Below are positions 16,522-25,738 of a stretch of 40,099 nt of DNA, in pieces. This DNA comes from Ghiorsea sp. (lineage in GTDB: Bacteria; Pseudomonadota; Zetaproteobacteria; Mariprofundales; Mariprofundaceae). The notes beneath the pieces are model-generated. The model searched no databases and was not told the origin of the DNA. It was given only the letters and a program-made list of their open reading frames with translations. Location: assembly GCA_030949605.1 (NCBI GenBank), contig JAUZSH010000008.1:1-40099 (forward strand). The letters are read 5' to 3'. Position numbers and translations under genes: made by a program. The stretch's first letter is position 1; each line of letters begins with the position of its first letter.

Positions 16522-18321
16522 TTGGTAGTAGCCCAATTCATTCATCGCGCGAAAGCTTTTCCCCAGTGGGTGAAAGCCCATGAGGCACTTTACTTAGGTC
16601 TTCTTGCTTTGATTGTGGGTGTGCTTGCAGGTTATGGTGCTTTGTTTTTACGTTTTGGCATTGAATGGGTGAGTCGAATTTGGACAGGTGAAGCAAGCTG
16701 GTCTGAAGCGCTCCATGATATTCACTGGTCTATTTTTATTTTGGCACCTGTCACAGGCGGGTTACTTGTTGGCTGGATTAATACCCGCTGGTTGCCTCAA
16801 GGTGAAGCGCGGGTGATTCCAGGTGTGATTGAATCACTGGCAGAGCGCGGTGGTAAGATTAGTGCAAGAAAGAGTGCAGGCGAACTTGTTGCCAATGTTG
16901 TGTCGGTTGGTAGTGGTGCATCCATGGGTAGGGAAGCACCGACTGTTGCACTTGGCGCATCACTCGCTTCACTGCTTGGGCAATGGTTTCATCTCAATGA
17001 AAAGCAAATGCGCACCTTGCTGGGTTGCGGCGTTGCCGCAGGTATTGCTGCTGCATTTAATGCGCCGATTGCGGGTGTGTTATTCGCCTTGGAAGTGATT
17101 CTGGCAGATTATGCGATTGCCACATTTACCCCAATTGTGATGTCATCGGTGATTGCCACAGTGATTACCCGCTCTGAGCTGGGTAACTTTCCTATGTTTA
17201 CCATTCCTGAATTTCGCCTTGTTTCAAGTTGGGAAATTCTTGCATACATTGGTTTGGGTGTTTTTTGTGGTTTGTTGGCTACTGTTATGGTGAAAAGTTT
17301 ACCCAAATCGCGGGCTTTATTTGAGAAGCATGTGCGTAGTGCATTTTTTCGCCCCGCAGTAGCAGGGCTGCTGCTGGGCTTGTGCGCATTGCTGGTGCCT
17401 GAAATTATGTCGATTGGTTATGGCACAGTGGACAGTATGTTGCTGGAAAATGTTGAGAGCAACATTTTAGGGGCAGGTTTACCACTTGCGTTGTTTTTGG
17501 TTATTTTATTGCTCATGAAAATACTGACCAGTGTACTTTGTGCGGGCGGCGGCTTTGGCGGTGGCATGATTGGTCCCTCTTTGTTTATTGGTGCAACGGC
17601 GGGTGCGCTTTATGGTGGTTTGGTACACGATATGTTCCCAGCATGGTCAGAGTCTTATGGGGCTTATGCTTTGGTGGCATGTGGCGCTATGCTTGCAGCG
17701 GCTGTGCAAGCCCCGATGAGCAGTATCTTAATGGTATTTGAGCTGTCCAATGATTACCATATTATGGTACCTTTGATGACGGCTTGTGTTGTTGCAGCAT
17801 TGGTCAAACGCTCATTTGGCAATGAATCGGTGATTACGGAAGGCTTAAAAGAAAAAGGCGTAAACACAGAGTGGAGCTTGGAGCGATCGTGGATGCGCGC
17901 AGTGCCTGTGTCTCGGTTGCCATGGCGCTCTATTCCTACGGTGCATACTTCATCCAAGCTTGAAGAGCTAAAAAATGTTTATATCTCATCGGGTAAAGGT
18001 TGCGTAATTGTGGCAAACGATGATGGCGATATGGTGGGTATGGTCACTTTTGCAGACTTGCAGTCATGGTTGCTTGATGCTTCGTTAGACCAAGTGGTGG
18101 TCGCTGAGGAAGTGGCAAACAAAAAGGTGATGACACTTTCCGAAACCGACAGTTTATTGGATGCCATTGATATTTTGGATAGAGAAGCCTTTGAACAAAT
18201 GCCTGTGACTGCCAAAGGCAATCCGAAAAAAGTCTTGGGTATTGTGTCACGAAACGCCGTATTTTCCACCTACCACAAGTTAATTGTGAAGCATGGTGAA
18301 GATAATACCAAGGGCTGGTAA
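16522..18321 (+). CDS. ClC-family chloride channel/transporter with C-terminal CBS pair
   Basis: Polytopic anion channel or exchanger. From TTG 16522 there are 599 residues. The ClC core shows GSGASMGREAPT at 130-141 (E138 is the gating glutamate), AFNAPIAGVLFALE ending at E191, GGGFGGGMIGPSLFIGA and AAAVQAPMSSILMVFELS. Two CBS domains follow at about 460-590. The residue after E191 is V192, where proton-coupled ClC-ec1 has its internal glutamate; valine there is seen in channel-type ClCs. The start is unresolved: ATG 16462 overlaps the phosphatase gene by 59 bases, while TTG 16522 begins just after its stop. The stop overlaps the helicase ATG by one base. Confidence 0.92.
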   Translation: MVVAQFIHRAKAFPQWVKAHEALYLGLLALIVGVLAGYGALFLRFGIEWVSRIWTGEASWSEALHDIHWSIFILAPVTGGLLVGWINTRWLPQGEARVIPGVIESLAERGGKISARKSAGELVANVVSVGSGASMGREAPTVALGASLASLLGQWFHLNEKQMRTLLGCGVAAGIAAAFNAPIAGVLFALEVILADYAIATFTPIVMSSVIATVITRSELGNFPMFTIPEFRLVSSWEILAYIGLGVFCGLLATVMVKSLPKSRALFEKHVRSAFFRPAVAGLLLGLCALLVPEIMSIGYGTVDSMLLENVESNILGAGLPLALFLVILLLMKILTSVLCAGGGFGGGMIGPSLFIGATAGALYGGLVHDMFPAWSESYGAYALVACGAMLAAAVQAPMSSILMVFELSNDYHIMVPLMTACVVAALVKRSFGNESVITEGLKEKGVNTEWSLERSWMRAVPVSRLPWRSIPTVHTSSKLEELKNVYISSGKGCVIVANDDGDMVGMVTFADLQSWLLDASLDQVVVAEEVANKKVMTLSETDSLLDAIDILDREAFEQMPVTAKGNPKKVLGIVSRNAVFSTYHKLIVKHGEDNTKGW

Positions 18322-20414
18322 TGAGCCTTAATTCTGCGCAACAATCCGCTGTTGAAGCCGCAGATGGCCCACAGCTTATCTTAGCGGGTGCGGGCTCTGG
18401 CAAAACGCGTACCGTGGTGCATCGCATAGGTCATTTGATTGCAAACCGTGGTTATGCCCCCCATCGTATTCTTGCAGTGACCTTCACCAACAAAGCTGCC
18501 CAAGCATTACAAAGGCGATTGTCTGAACTTATTGGTGGTGGTGGCGTAGCTTCAGGAACCTTTCATTCCATTTCACTGCGTTTTCTGCGTAGTTATGCTG
18601 ATGTGTTGGGTTACTCTAAAGATTTCCAAATCTTGGATAGTGATGACCAGAAAACACTGATTAAACGTGTGCTTAAAGCAAGAAATATACCTTCATCCTT
18701 GTTGCAACCGTACTTTTTAAGCGGTTGGATTGAGCAACAAAAGAATGCAGGGCGCTTGCCTGAACAAGCTGAATCTATGGTCTGGAGAGGTGTGGGCTTC
18801 AAAGATTTATACATCGCTTACCAAGATGAACTCAAGCAACTTGAGCGCATGGATTTTTCTGATTTAATCTTAAATTGTGTGCGTTTATTAAGAGATTTTC
18901 CCAGCATTGCGAGCGTAATGTTGGCAAGGTTTGATCATATTTTGGTGGATGAGTACCAAGATACCAACCCTTTGCAACATGAATGGTTATGTTTACTGGC
19001 TGCCCAACATCAAAATATCACGGTGGTGGGTGATGATGACCAGTCCATTTATGGTTGGCGAGGCGCAGATATACGACATATCTTGGATTTTGAAAAATCT
19101 TGGTGCAACACACAAGTACATAGACTGGAAGAAAACTATCGCAGTACAGGTGCTATTCTTAAGCTTGCCAACGCCATTATTTCAACCAATGAAGGTAGGC
19201 ATATCAAAGCCTTACGCGCCATGCGTGGTGATGGGGTCAAGCCTGAGTTTCATGTGTGTGTGGATGAGTATGCTGAAGCAAGGCACATGGCAAGCTTGTT
19301 TCGCCAGCGTCATGATTATCATGTGTTGTGGTCAAAGATGGCTGTGTTGTATCGCTCTAACCGCCAATCGCTGGCGATTGAGCAGGTGTTTCGTGAAGAG
19401 AATATCCCATACCGTATCATTGGTGGCTTAAGTTTTTTTGCCCGTTTGGAAATCAAAGATGCCATTGCATTTTGGGCATTGCTTAATGGTTGCGCGGATG
19501 CCATGCACATCTTGCGTATTTGTAATAAACCCAAACGTGGCATTGGGATAAAGGGGCAGGAAACCATTGCGGCACTGTTGCGTAATCGTGATGTCACTGT
19601 GGCGGACTGGGTGGGCAGTATGTTGCAAGCCACTACACTCCCTACGCCCATGAAAAAACTTTTGCCGTTACTGCAACTTATCCAAGATATGAAGCTATCA
19701 ACTGCTGCGATGCCTGATCGGGGCTTGATGCTGCTGTTGGAAAAAAGTGGTTACTTGGAGAGCTTGCAAGCATTGGGTGACATTGAAGCTGAATCGCGCA
19801 TGGACAATATTAAAACATTACAAAACTATATCGAATTATCTTTAAAGTTGGGTATCTCTCCCGCTGATTTTATGGATAGAGCAACACTGGTGGAAAGTGG
19901 TGAGGAGAGTGATCAAGAGCAAGATGCGGTAAACTTGATGAGCTTGCACCGAGCCAAAGGTCTGGAATTTGATACAGTGGTGCTTGCAGGTGTGGAAGAG
20001 GGTCTGTTACCCCATCAGCGGGCTTTGGATGAAGGTGAAGTGGGTATTTCTGAAGAGCGGCGGCTGCTGTATGTGGGCGTAACGCGGGCAGAGAACATCC
20101 TGCACTTAACGGCTGCTAGGTTGCGCCGTCTTTTTGGTGCTGCGACCTACCCTGTGCCAAGTCGATTTGTTGCAGATTTGAATGATGATGTGTTGTTTCA
20201 AGCCGATAAAATGAAGCAACCTCGTATGGTTGATCAGACAGTAACATCAGCACAAGGCATGGCTGTGGGTGTGCATGTGAATCATCCAAGCTTTGGTGAT
20301 GGTTTGATTGTAAGCTTGGAAGGCGCAGGTGATGCGGTTCGTGTTGCTGTTGAGTTTGATGCTGCGGGCTTAAAACGATTGATGTTGAAGTACGCTGGGT
20401 TAACGGTGATATAA
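18321..20414 (+). CDS. UvrD/Rep/PcrA-type ATP-dependent DNA helicase
   Basis: Superfamily 1A 3'-5' helicase for repair or replication restart. The 697-residue protein has all SF1 motifs: Q motif with SLNSAQQSAVEA, motif I GAGSGKT at 23-29, motif II VDEYQDTN, motif III GDDDQSIYGWRGAD, motif IV LEENYRST, motif V NLMSLHRAKGLEFDTV and motif VI RRLLYVGVTRAE. A C-terminal domain (GVHVNHPSFGDGLIVSLEG) resembles the Tudor-like end of PcrA/UvrD. Length sits between Rep and UvrD, so the exact family member is not assigned. Its ATG overlaps the ClC stop by one base. Confidence 0.95.
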   Translation: MSLNSAQQSAVEAADGPQLILAGAGSGKTRTVVHRIGHLIANRGYAPHRILAVTFTNKAAQALQRRLSELIGGGGVASGTFHSISLRFLRSYADVLGYSKDFQILDSDDQKTLIKRVLKARNIPSSLLQPYFLSGWIEQQKNAGRLPEQAESMVWRGVGFKDLYIAYQDELKQLERMDFSDLILNCVRLLRDFPSIASVMLARFDHILVDEYQDTNPLQHEWLCLLAAQHQNITVVGDDDQSIYGWRGADIRHILDFEKSWCNTQVHRLEENYRSTGAILKLANAIISTNEGRHIKALRAMRGDGVKPEFHVCVDEYAEARHMASLFRQRHDYHVLWSKMAVLYRSNRQSLAIEQVFREENIPYRIIGGLSFFARLEIKDAIAFWALLNGCADAMHILRICNKPKRGIGIKGQETIAALLRNRDVTVADWVGSMLQATTLPTPMKKLLPLLQLIQDMKLSTAAMPDRGLMLLLEKSGYLESLQALGDIEAESRMDNIKTLQNYIELSLKLGISPADFMDRATLVESGEESDQEQDAVNLMSLHRAKGLEFDTVVLAGVEEGLLPHQRALDEGEVGISEERRLLYVGVTRAENILHLTAARLRRLFGAATYPVPSRFVADLNDDVLFQADKMKQPRMVDQTVTSAQGMAVGVHVNHPSFGDGLIVSLEGAGDAVRVAVEFDAAGLKRLMLKYAGLTVI

Positions 20415-20475
20415 TTCAAGCTTTCATTATACGCAAGCCTTCTTACAATGTGCCAAAACAACTTAGGAGTAATTT

Positions 20476-21003
20476 ATGGACCTCAGTAAAATCCCAGCAG
20501 GCAAAAATGCACCCGAAGAAGTCAATGTCGTGATTGAAGTGCCGCAACATGCCGACCCGATTAAATATGAGTTGGATAAAGATTCAGGTGCAGTGTTTGT
20601 AGATCGCTTTATGCACACAGCCATGCATTATCCATGTAACTATGGATTTGTACCGAACACATTATCTGATGATGGTGATCCAGTGGATGTGTTGGTGGTA
20701 TCTGATTTTGCTTTGGTTCCAGGCTCTGTGATTACATGTCGCCCTGTCGCTGTGCTGCAAATGGAAGATGAAGCAGGTATGGATGCAAAAGTGTTGGCCG
20801 TGCCGATTACGAAACTTACACCAGTGTATAAAGATGTGAACGGTCCTGAAGATTTACCAAAATTCTTGCTCGATCAAATTGAGCATTTCTTTGAACATTA
20901 CAAAGACTTGGAAGCCAATAAATGGGTTAAAGTGACAGGTTGGGCTGATGCCGCAGCAGCGAAAAAAGAAGTGATGGATTCGATAGCCGCTTACAAAGGT
21001 TAA
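20476..21003 (+). CDS. ppa: Inorganic pyrophosphatase, family I
   Basis: Hydrolyses pyrophosphate to phosphate, pulling biosynthetic reactions forward. The 175-residue cytosolic enzyme matches bacterial family I length. The metal-binding signature D66-G-D68-P-V-D71 is intact, preceded by [20 protein letters not shown]. Further active-site residues are seen in DVNGPEDLP and [15 protein letters not shown] precedes the ATG, and a terminator follows at 21027, so it is probably a single-gene unit. Confidence 0.97.
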   Translation: MDLSKIPAGKNAPEEVNVVIEVPQHADPIKYELDKDSGAVFVDRFMHTAMHYPCNYGFVPNTLSDDGDPVDVLVVSDFALVPGSVITCRPVAVLQMEDEAGMDAKVLAVPITKLTPVYKDVNGPEDLPKFLLDQIEHFFEHYKDLEANKWVKVTGWADAAAAKKEVMDSIAAYKG

Positions 21004-21026
21004 TGGAACCTTCCGATGATGTTAAA

Positions 21027-21052
21027 GGCTCTGCGAAAGCAGGGTCTTTTTT
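21027..21052 (+). terminator. Rho-independent terminator after ppa
   Basis: Eight-base-pair stem 21027-21034 with 21039-21046 (two G.U pairs), GAAA tetraloop, then six T residues. It begins 23 bases after the ppa stop. The remaining 160 bases to the next gene hold no recognisable feature. Confidence 0.82.
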
Positions 21053-21215
21053 AGCGTCATTATGCGGCATAGGTTACGGCTTGTGATTCACAATGACGCT
21101 TATTGGTACTGTTTTAGCCTCTAGATTGAGCGGTTTCATCGCATATTCATTGGGGGAAGCTAACAATGCCGCCTACTTTACTTTGGTGTATGTAGGTTTG
21201 AAATGAGGTGCTTGA

Positions 21216-22544
21216 ATGATATTTAAAAAACTATTCTTTTTATGTGGTTTATATTTACTGATCACACCCGTTATGGCTGCCGATTTACAGCGAGCAAGCT
21301 TTAGTAACGGTGTGCAACTGATTGTCGAAGAAGACCATTCAGCCCCAGTCGCTATGGTGCAAATTTGGCTTAAAGTGGGTGGGCGTGATGAACTACCTGG
21401 CAAAACAGGGTTGGCACATGTGTTTGAACATATGATGTTCAAAGGCTCGAAAAAGCTTGAAGCGGGTGAATTTTCCAAAATTATTTCTACTATGGGTGGA
21501 TCGGATAATGCGTTTACATCCACAGATTATACAGCGTATTTTGAAACGGTTCCTTCGGCACAGGTTAGTCGTGTTTTAAAGATGGAAGCAGAGCGATTTG
21601 CCAATTTAAAGCTGCGTGACAAAGATTTTCAAAGTGAAATCAAAGTGATTATGGAAGAGCGGAGAATGCGCACAGAAGACAATGCCAATTCGCGCATGTT
21701 TGAAGAATTATCGGCGGCATCTCTTCGTTTGCATCCCTATCGCAACCCCGTGATTGGTTGGATGCAGGATTTAGAAGCCCTCACTATTCAAGATGTAAAA
21801 GCCTTTTATAAGAAGCATTATGTGCCCGCCAATGTGACAGTTGTGGTGGTTGGAGATGTTGATTTTAGAGAAGTGAAAAAAGTTGTTCAACGTAGCTTTG
21901 GTAAGATGAACGCTAAAAAGGTTGTAGCGCGTTTCAATCCGAAAGAACCCGAACCTTTGGGCGCAAAGCGGGTGGAGGTTGTGGTTCCTGCACAATTACC
22001 TTTGGTGGCATTCACCTTACCCGTGCCTGCTTGGGAGCCTCATCGTAATGATAAGGAAGTTGCAGCCATTGCTTTGGCTACGGAGCTTTTGGCAGGTGGG
22101 AAGTCTGCCATATTGAATCAAGTGCTGGTCAATGAAAAGCGTGTGGCAATATCTGCAGGTGCAGGTTACGACCCGTTTACCATGGGGCTAGACTTATGGT
22201 ATGCCTATGGGGCAACAGGTATCGGGCAAGATGTGGCTCAGTTTGAACAAGCATTTTGGGCATTGATGGATGAGATGGGGCAAGTATTGCCTGACCAGCG
22301 CAAGTTTGAAGCTGCCAAGTTACGCATGGTTGCCAACAGCGTATTTGCTCAAGATTCATTGTATTTAAGAGCCAAACATATTGGTATTTTAGAGACTGTC
22401 GGTATCGGTGCAGATGAACAAGATAGGTGGCTGGATTTGATTCGACAAGTGACCCCCGAACAAGTGCGTGATGCTTTTAAAATATGGTTCAAACCCAGCC
22501 GCGCCACAACGGGTGTCTTGTTGCCACAGGCGGTAGAATCATGA
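21216..22544 (+). CDS. M16 family zinc peptidase, exported, catalytic subunit
   Basis: Pitrilysin-type metallopeptidase, probably periplasmic. The 442-residue precursor has a signal peptide (about 1-21, ending VMAA). The inverted zinc motif HVFEH lies at 68-72 (H68, E71, H72), with the distal ligand E148 in EIKVIMEERRM 77 residues on. The active site is therefore complete. GAGG lies seven bases before the ATG. The next gene is a second M16 protein lacking the zinc site, overlapping by four bases. This catalytic/non-catalytic pairing is common for bacterial M16 peptidases and suggests a heterodimer. The substrate is unknown. Confidence 0.93.
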   Translation: MIFKKLFFLCGLYLLITPVMAADLQRASFSNGVQLIVEEDHSAPVAMVQIWLKVGGRDELPGKTGLAHVFEHMMFKGSKKLEAGEFSKIISTMGGSDNAFTSTDYTAYFETVPSAQVSRVLKMEAERFANLKLRDKDFQSEIKVIMEERRMRTEDNANSRMFEELSAASLRLHPYRNPVIGWMQDLEALTIQDVKAFYKKHYVPANVTVVVVGDVDFREVKKVVQRSFGKMNAKKVVARFNPKEPEPLGAKRVEVVVPAQLPLVAFTLPVPAWEPHRNDKEVAAIALATELLAGGKSAILNQVLVNEKRVAISAGAGYDPFTMGLDLWYAYGATGIGQDVAQFEQAFWALMDEMGQVLPDQRKFEAAKLRMVANSVFAQDSLYLRAKHIGILETVGIGADEQDRWLDLIRQVTPEQVRDAFKIWFKPSRATTGVLLPQAVES

Positions 22545-23842
22545 AAACATTACTATTATCACTCTTTGTTTTTGTGGGTAGTTTTCAAGCCCATGCGACC
22601 ACACCTGTGCAGCAATACACCATGGATAATGGCTTGAATATTATGCTCATGGAAGCGCATCATGTGCCTATGGTAGCGATGAAGCTAATCATGCCTGCAG
22701 GTAGTCGGTTTGACGAAGCTGGCAAAGGTGGTACGGCATCTTTACTGTCTTCGATGTTGATGGATCATACTCGCAAACATGACCATCAAGCATGGGCATC
22801 CAAGCTTGATGAAGCATCGATTCGCTTGGGTGCAGGTGTAGATAAAGATGGATTGTCGATTTCACTCACGGTGCTTAAAGAAGTTGTCGACGATGGTGTT
22901 TCGGCATTGGCAGAAGCACTCTTACAACCTGGATGGCAGCCCAAGCGATTTGATTTCATACAGAAAAACACCATATCAGGGCTAACCAAGGCTCAAGAAG
23001 ATGCTGGTACATTTGCCACCCTTGCCAAGGGTGAATTATTGTTTCCCAACCATCCTTATACTCACCCCGCATCAGGTACTTTGGATAGCGTGCATAAGGT
23101 TAAGTTGAATGACTTGCAAAAATTGTATGGGCAGCAAATCAAGCCGCAAGGGACAACACTTGCCATCAGTGGTGATATCAGCATGACGGAAGTTATCCAA
23201 TTGGTGAACATGCATTTGGGGCAATGGCAAGGTCAACCCCGTGTTCTGCTTTCAGACATCATGAAACCTAAACCTTCCGAAAAGCAAAAAGTACACCATG
23301 TCATGGATAAACATCAAATGTTGATGGAGTGGGTACGCCTTGGACCATCGCGTCATGATGAAAATTATATCGCCATGATGGTTCTCAACCACATGCTTGG
23401 CGGTGGAGGCTTTGGTTCATTGTTGATGGAAGAAATTAGGGAAAAACGCGGGCTAACGTATGGCGTGTATTCCTACTTCCAACCTTATGAAACGAATGGC
23501 GCGTATGTGATTCGCCTGCAAACACGCGCCGATCAAGCAGCAGAAGCCGAGATGGTGATTAAGCAGGTGTTGCAGAGCCTAAGTGATGGTGAAATCACAC
23601 AAGATATGTTGGATAAAAGCAAGGCCAATTTGATGGGTGGTTTTGCCCAACGTATGGACTCCAACCGTGAGCGTGTGGGTCTTTTGGCCATGATGGGTTT
23701 TTATCATAGACCCATCGATTATTTAGAAAGCTGGACGAAAAGTGTGAAGTCCGTCACCCTTGCTGATGTGCGTAAAGGGGCAGAATTTTATTTTCAGCCT
23801 GAAAGCTGGAAACAGATTTGGATTGGTCCTGCAAATGAGTAA
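22541..23842 (+). CDS. M16 family peptidase-like protein, exported, zinc site lost
   Basis: Partner of the preceding peptidase. From ATG 22541 the protein has 433 residues, with a signal peptide ending near HA-TT at residue 19-20. The position equivalent to HxxEH reads GTASLLSSMLMDHT, so the zinc ligands are gone. The C-terminal substrate-binding region keeps EIREKRGLTYGVYSYF, with the R/Y pair typical of non-catalytic M16 subunits. The longer frame from 22484 would remove the signal peptide from the N terminus, so 22541 (ATGA overlap) is the start. Confidence 0.92.
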   Translation: MKTLLLSLFVFVGSFQAHATTPVQQYTMDNGLNIMLMEAHHVPMVAMKLIMPAGSRFDEAGKGGTASLLSSMLMDHTRKHDHQAWASKLDEASIRLGAGVDKDGLSISLTVLKEVVDDGVSALAEALLQPGWQPKRFDFIQKNTISGLTKAQEDAGTFATLAKGELLFPNHPYTHPASGTLDSVHKVKLNDLQKLYGQQIKPQGTTLAISGDISMTEVIQLVNMHLGQWQGQPRVLLSDIMKPKPSEKQKVHHVMDKHQMLMEWVRLGPSRHDENYIAMMVLNHMLGGGGFGSLLMEEIREKRGLTYGVYSYFQPYETNGAYVIRLQTRADQAAEAEMVIKQVLQSLSDGEITQDMLDKSKANLMGGFAQRMDSNRERVGLLAMMGFYHRPIDYLESWTKSVKSVTLADVRKGAEFYFQPESWKQIWIGPANE

Positions 23843-23855
23843 ATAAGGAAAAGTT

Positions 23856-24701
23856 ATGAAGACAGTTTTAGTTGTTGAAGATTCCAATACCAGTCGTGAT
23901 GTGACTAGCCATTTTTTACAGCAAGGTGGCTTTCGAGTCCTTGAAGCTGAAGACGGGCAAGATGCCTTAAATATTTTAGGTAGCCGCCATGTGGATTTGA
24001 TTTTAACGGATATTATGATGCCCAACCTTGATGGCTGGGGTTTGTATCGCAAAATTCGTGCCGACAAAAGTTTTAATATGACCCCTTTTGTTTTTCTTTC
24101 TGTGTTGGATGACATTGATGACCAAATTAAAGGGCTAACGCTTGGTGTAGATGATTATTTAACCAAACCTGTAACACCCATGCAGTTGATTGCACGGGTA
24201 AACACAGCCTTAATGCGTAGTGAGCGTCTGGCGCAATATTTTCATCGTAACCCAGTGACTGATTTGGAAACCGTGGGTTATTTCAAAAAACGCTACCTGC
24301 AAGAGGTTGACCGTTGTCGTGATGCCAATTTGGATTTGAGCTTGGTTGTGATTGGTATTGGCAACTATGTTGCACTGGTGCGGGGGCAAGCAGAGTGGTT
24401 TGCTGAAGCTGGGGCAACAAAAGCTGGCGCTGCCATAAAAGAAGCAGCGCGTTCGTATGATGTCATTACCAACATGGGGCAAGGTTGTTTTGCTGTGTTA
24501 CGTCCCAATGAAAATGCGGAGCAAGCCAAGGCTTGGGCCGAAGGTTTGGTTCAAAATTGGAATGTCTCCATGGTTTGGCCCGAGACAGCGCAGCGTATTT
24601 CCGTAGATGTTGGTTTCACCTTCAATGCGATTTCCCCCAGCAGTGAAAATGCAGTGCAAATATTGAAAAATAATCTCGCCTCATTTGAAAGAAAGTGGTA
24701 A
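23856..24701 (+). CDS. Response regulator: receiver domain plus degenerate GGDEF-like domain
   Basis: The 281-residue cytoplasmic protein begins with a complete receiver domain: acidic pair E8/D9, phospho-acceptor D52 in LTDIMMPNLDG, S82 and K104. The second half (about 130-281) has the GGDEF-domain layout, starting NPVTDLETVGYFKKRYLQEV like the usual DPLTGLPNRR start. The active-site loop reads GQGCF at 208-212 instead of GGDEF, so diguanylate cyclase activity is not expected. It may be a phosphorylation-controlled binding protein. AAGGA is well placed before the ATG. No partner histidine kinase is nearby. Confidence 0.87.
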   Translation: MKTVLVVEDSNTSRDVTSHFLQQGGFRVLEAEDGQDALNILGSRHVDLILTDIMMPNLDGWGLYRKIRADKSFNMTPFVFLSVLDDIDDQIKGLTLGVDDYLTKPVTPMQLIARVNTALMRSERLAQYFHRNPVTDLETVGYFKKRYLQEVDRCRDANLDLSLVVIGIGNYVALVRGQAEWFAEAGATKAGAAIKEAARSYDVITNMGQGCFAVLRPNENAEQAKAWAEGLVQNWNVSMVWPETAQRISVDVGFTFNAISPSSENAVQILKNNLASFERKW

Positions 24702-24719
24702 ACTACTAAAGCTTTTACA

Positions 24720-25256
24720 ATGAGAATCACAGCAGGGTCTATGCGTGGTAGGGTTATGCAAGTGCCTGATATTAAAGGTTTACGACCAACGCCTTCTAAG
24801 GTTCGTCAAGCTCTGTTTAATATACTGGGCGATATTCAGCAACAATCTTTTCTTGATTTGTTCGCGGGTAGTGGCGTGATGGGTATTGAAGCTTTATCAC
24901 GCGGTGCAACTTCTGTACTGAGTATTGAAGCGAACAGTCAAGCTTACGCTGCCATGAAAAGCATTCAAACATCATGGGATATTGAAGGTTGGAAAATTCA
25001 GCACGGTGAACTACCGCAAGCATTACCTGAGTATCACTTTGATGTTATTTATGCCGACCCGCCTTATGACCAAGGTTTCTCTGCCCAAATACCTCAGTGG
25101 TTAAAACAAAACAATATCACATTTAAAACTTTGGTGATTGAAGAAGCAAGCCGTGTTAATGTTGCATGGTTGGCGGGCATGATGCCAATGAAACAACGAA
25201 AATATGGGGATACAACACTTTACTTTTTCGAAGCTTCGGAGCTGTTATCAGTATGA
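24720..25256 (+). CDS. rsmD: 16S rRNA (guanine(966)-N2)-methyltransferase RsmD
   Basis: SAM-dependent methyltransferase acting on 16S rRNA G966. The 178-residue protein has the family N-terminal RITAGSMRGRVMQVP, RPTPSKVRQALFNILG at 22-37, SAM loop DLFAGSGVMGIEA at 46-58, and the N2-methylation motif DPPY at 113-116. It is followed by coaD with an ATGA overlap; the rsmD-coaD pair is very common in bacteria. Confidence 0.95.
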   Translation: MRITAGSMRGRVMQVPDIKGLRPTPSKVRQALFNILGDIQQQSFLDLFAGSGVMGIEALSRGATSVLSIEANSQAYAAMKSIQTSWDIEGWKIQHGELPQALPEYHFDVIYADPPYDQGFSAQIPQWLKQNNITFKTLVIEEASRVNVAWLAGMMPMKQRKYGDTTLYFFEASELLSV

Positions 25257-25738
25257 AAATAGCAATTTATCCTGGTACTTTCGACCCGATTACATTGGGC
25301 CATGTGGATGTGGTGCAACGCGGTTTGAAATTGTTTGATGGTATTATCATTGCCATTGCAGCCAGTCCTAAGAAAGATCCTATGTTTGATGTGCAAACGC
25401 GACTTGATATGGTGAATGCTACGTTTTCTGGCGAGTCGCGTATTCAAGTTTTAAATTTTGATGGTTTATTGGTGAAGCTGGCGCAACAGCATCAAGCGAT
25501 TGCTATTTTACGTGGGTTAAGAGCGGCATCTGATTTTGAATATGAGTTTCAATTGGCCGCTATGAATAGAAAATTAGATGCCGATATTGAATCGGTGTTT
25601 GTGATGGCCAGAGAAGAATATACATTTGTATCATCGAGTTTTATTCGAGAGATTTCAAGTATGGGTGGTGATGTTGATGCACTTGTACCTGAGGTTGTTC
25701 GCGGTTATTTACCCCAATATCAAGGTGAGAAAACATGA
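25253..25738 (+). CDS. coaD: Phosphopantetheine adenylyltransferase CoaD
   Basis: Fourth step of coenzyme A synthesis: ATP plus 4'-phosphopantetheine to dephospho-CoA. The 161-residue protein has the nucleotidyltransferase motif GTFDPITLGH at 8-17 (T/HxGH type), LRGLRAASDFEYEFQLA near residue 88, and the C-terminal YTFVSSSFIRE. The frame is open upstream to 25166, but the family N terminus (KIAIYPGTFDP) fixes ATG 25253. It overlaps rsmD and the next SDR gene by four bases each. Confidence 0.96.
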   Translation: MKIAIYPGTFDPITLGHVDVVQRGLKLFDGIIIAIAASPKKDPMFDVQTRLDMVNATFSGESRIQVLNFDGLLVKLAQQHQAIAILRGLRAASDFEYEFQLAAMNRKLDADIESVFVMAREEYTFVSSSFIREISSMGGDVDALVPEVVRGYLPQYQGEKT

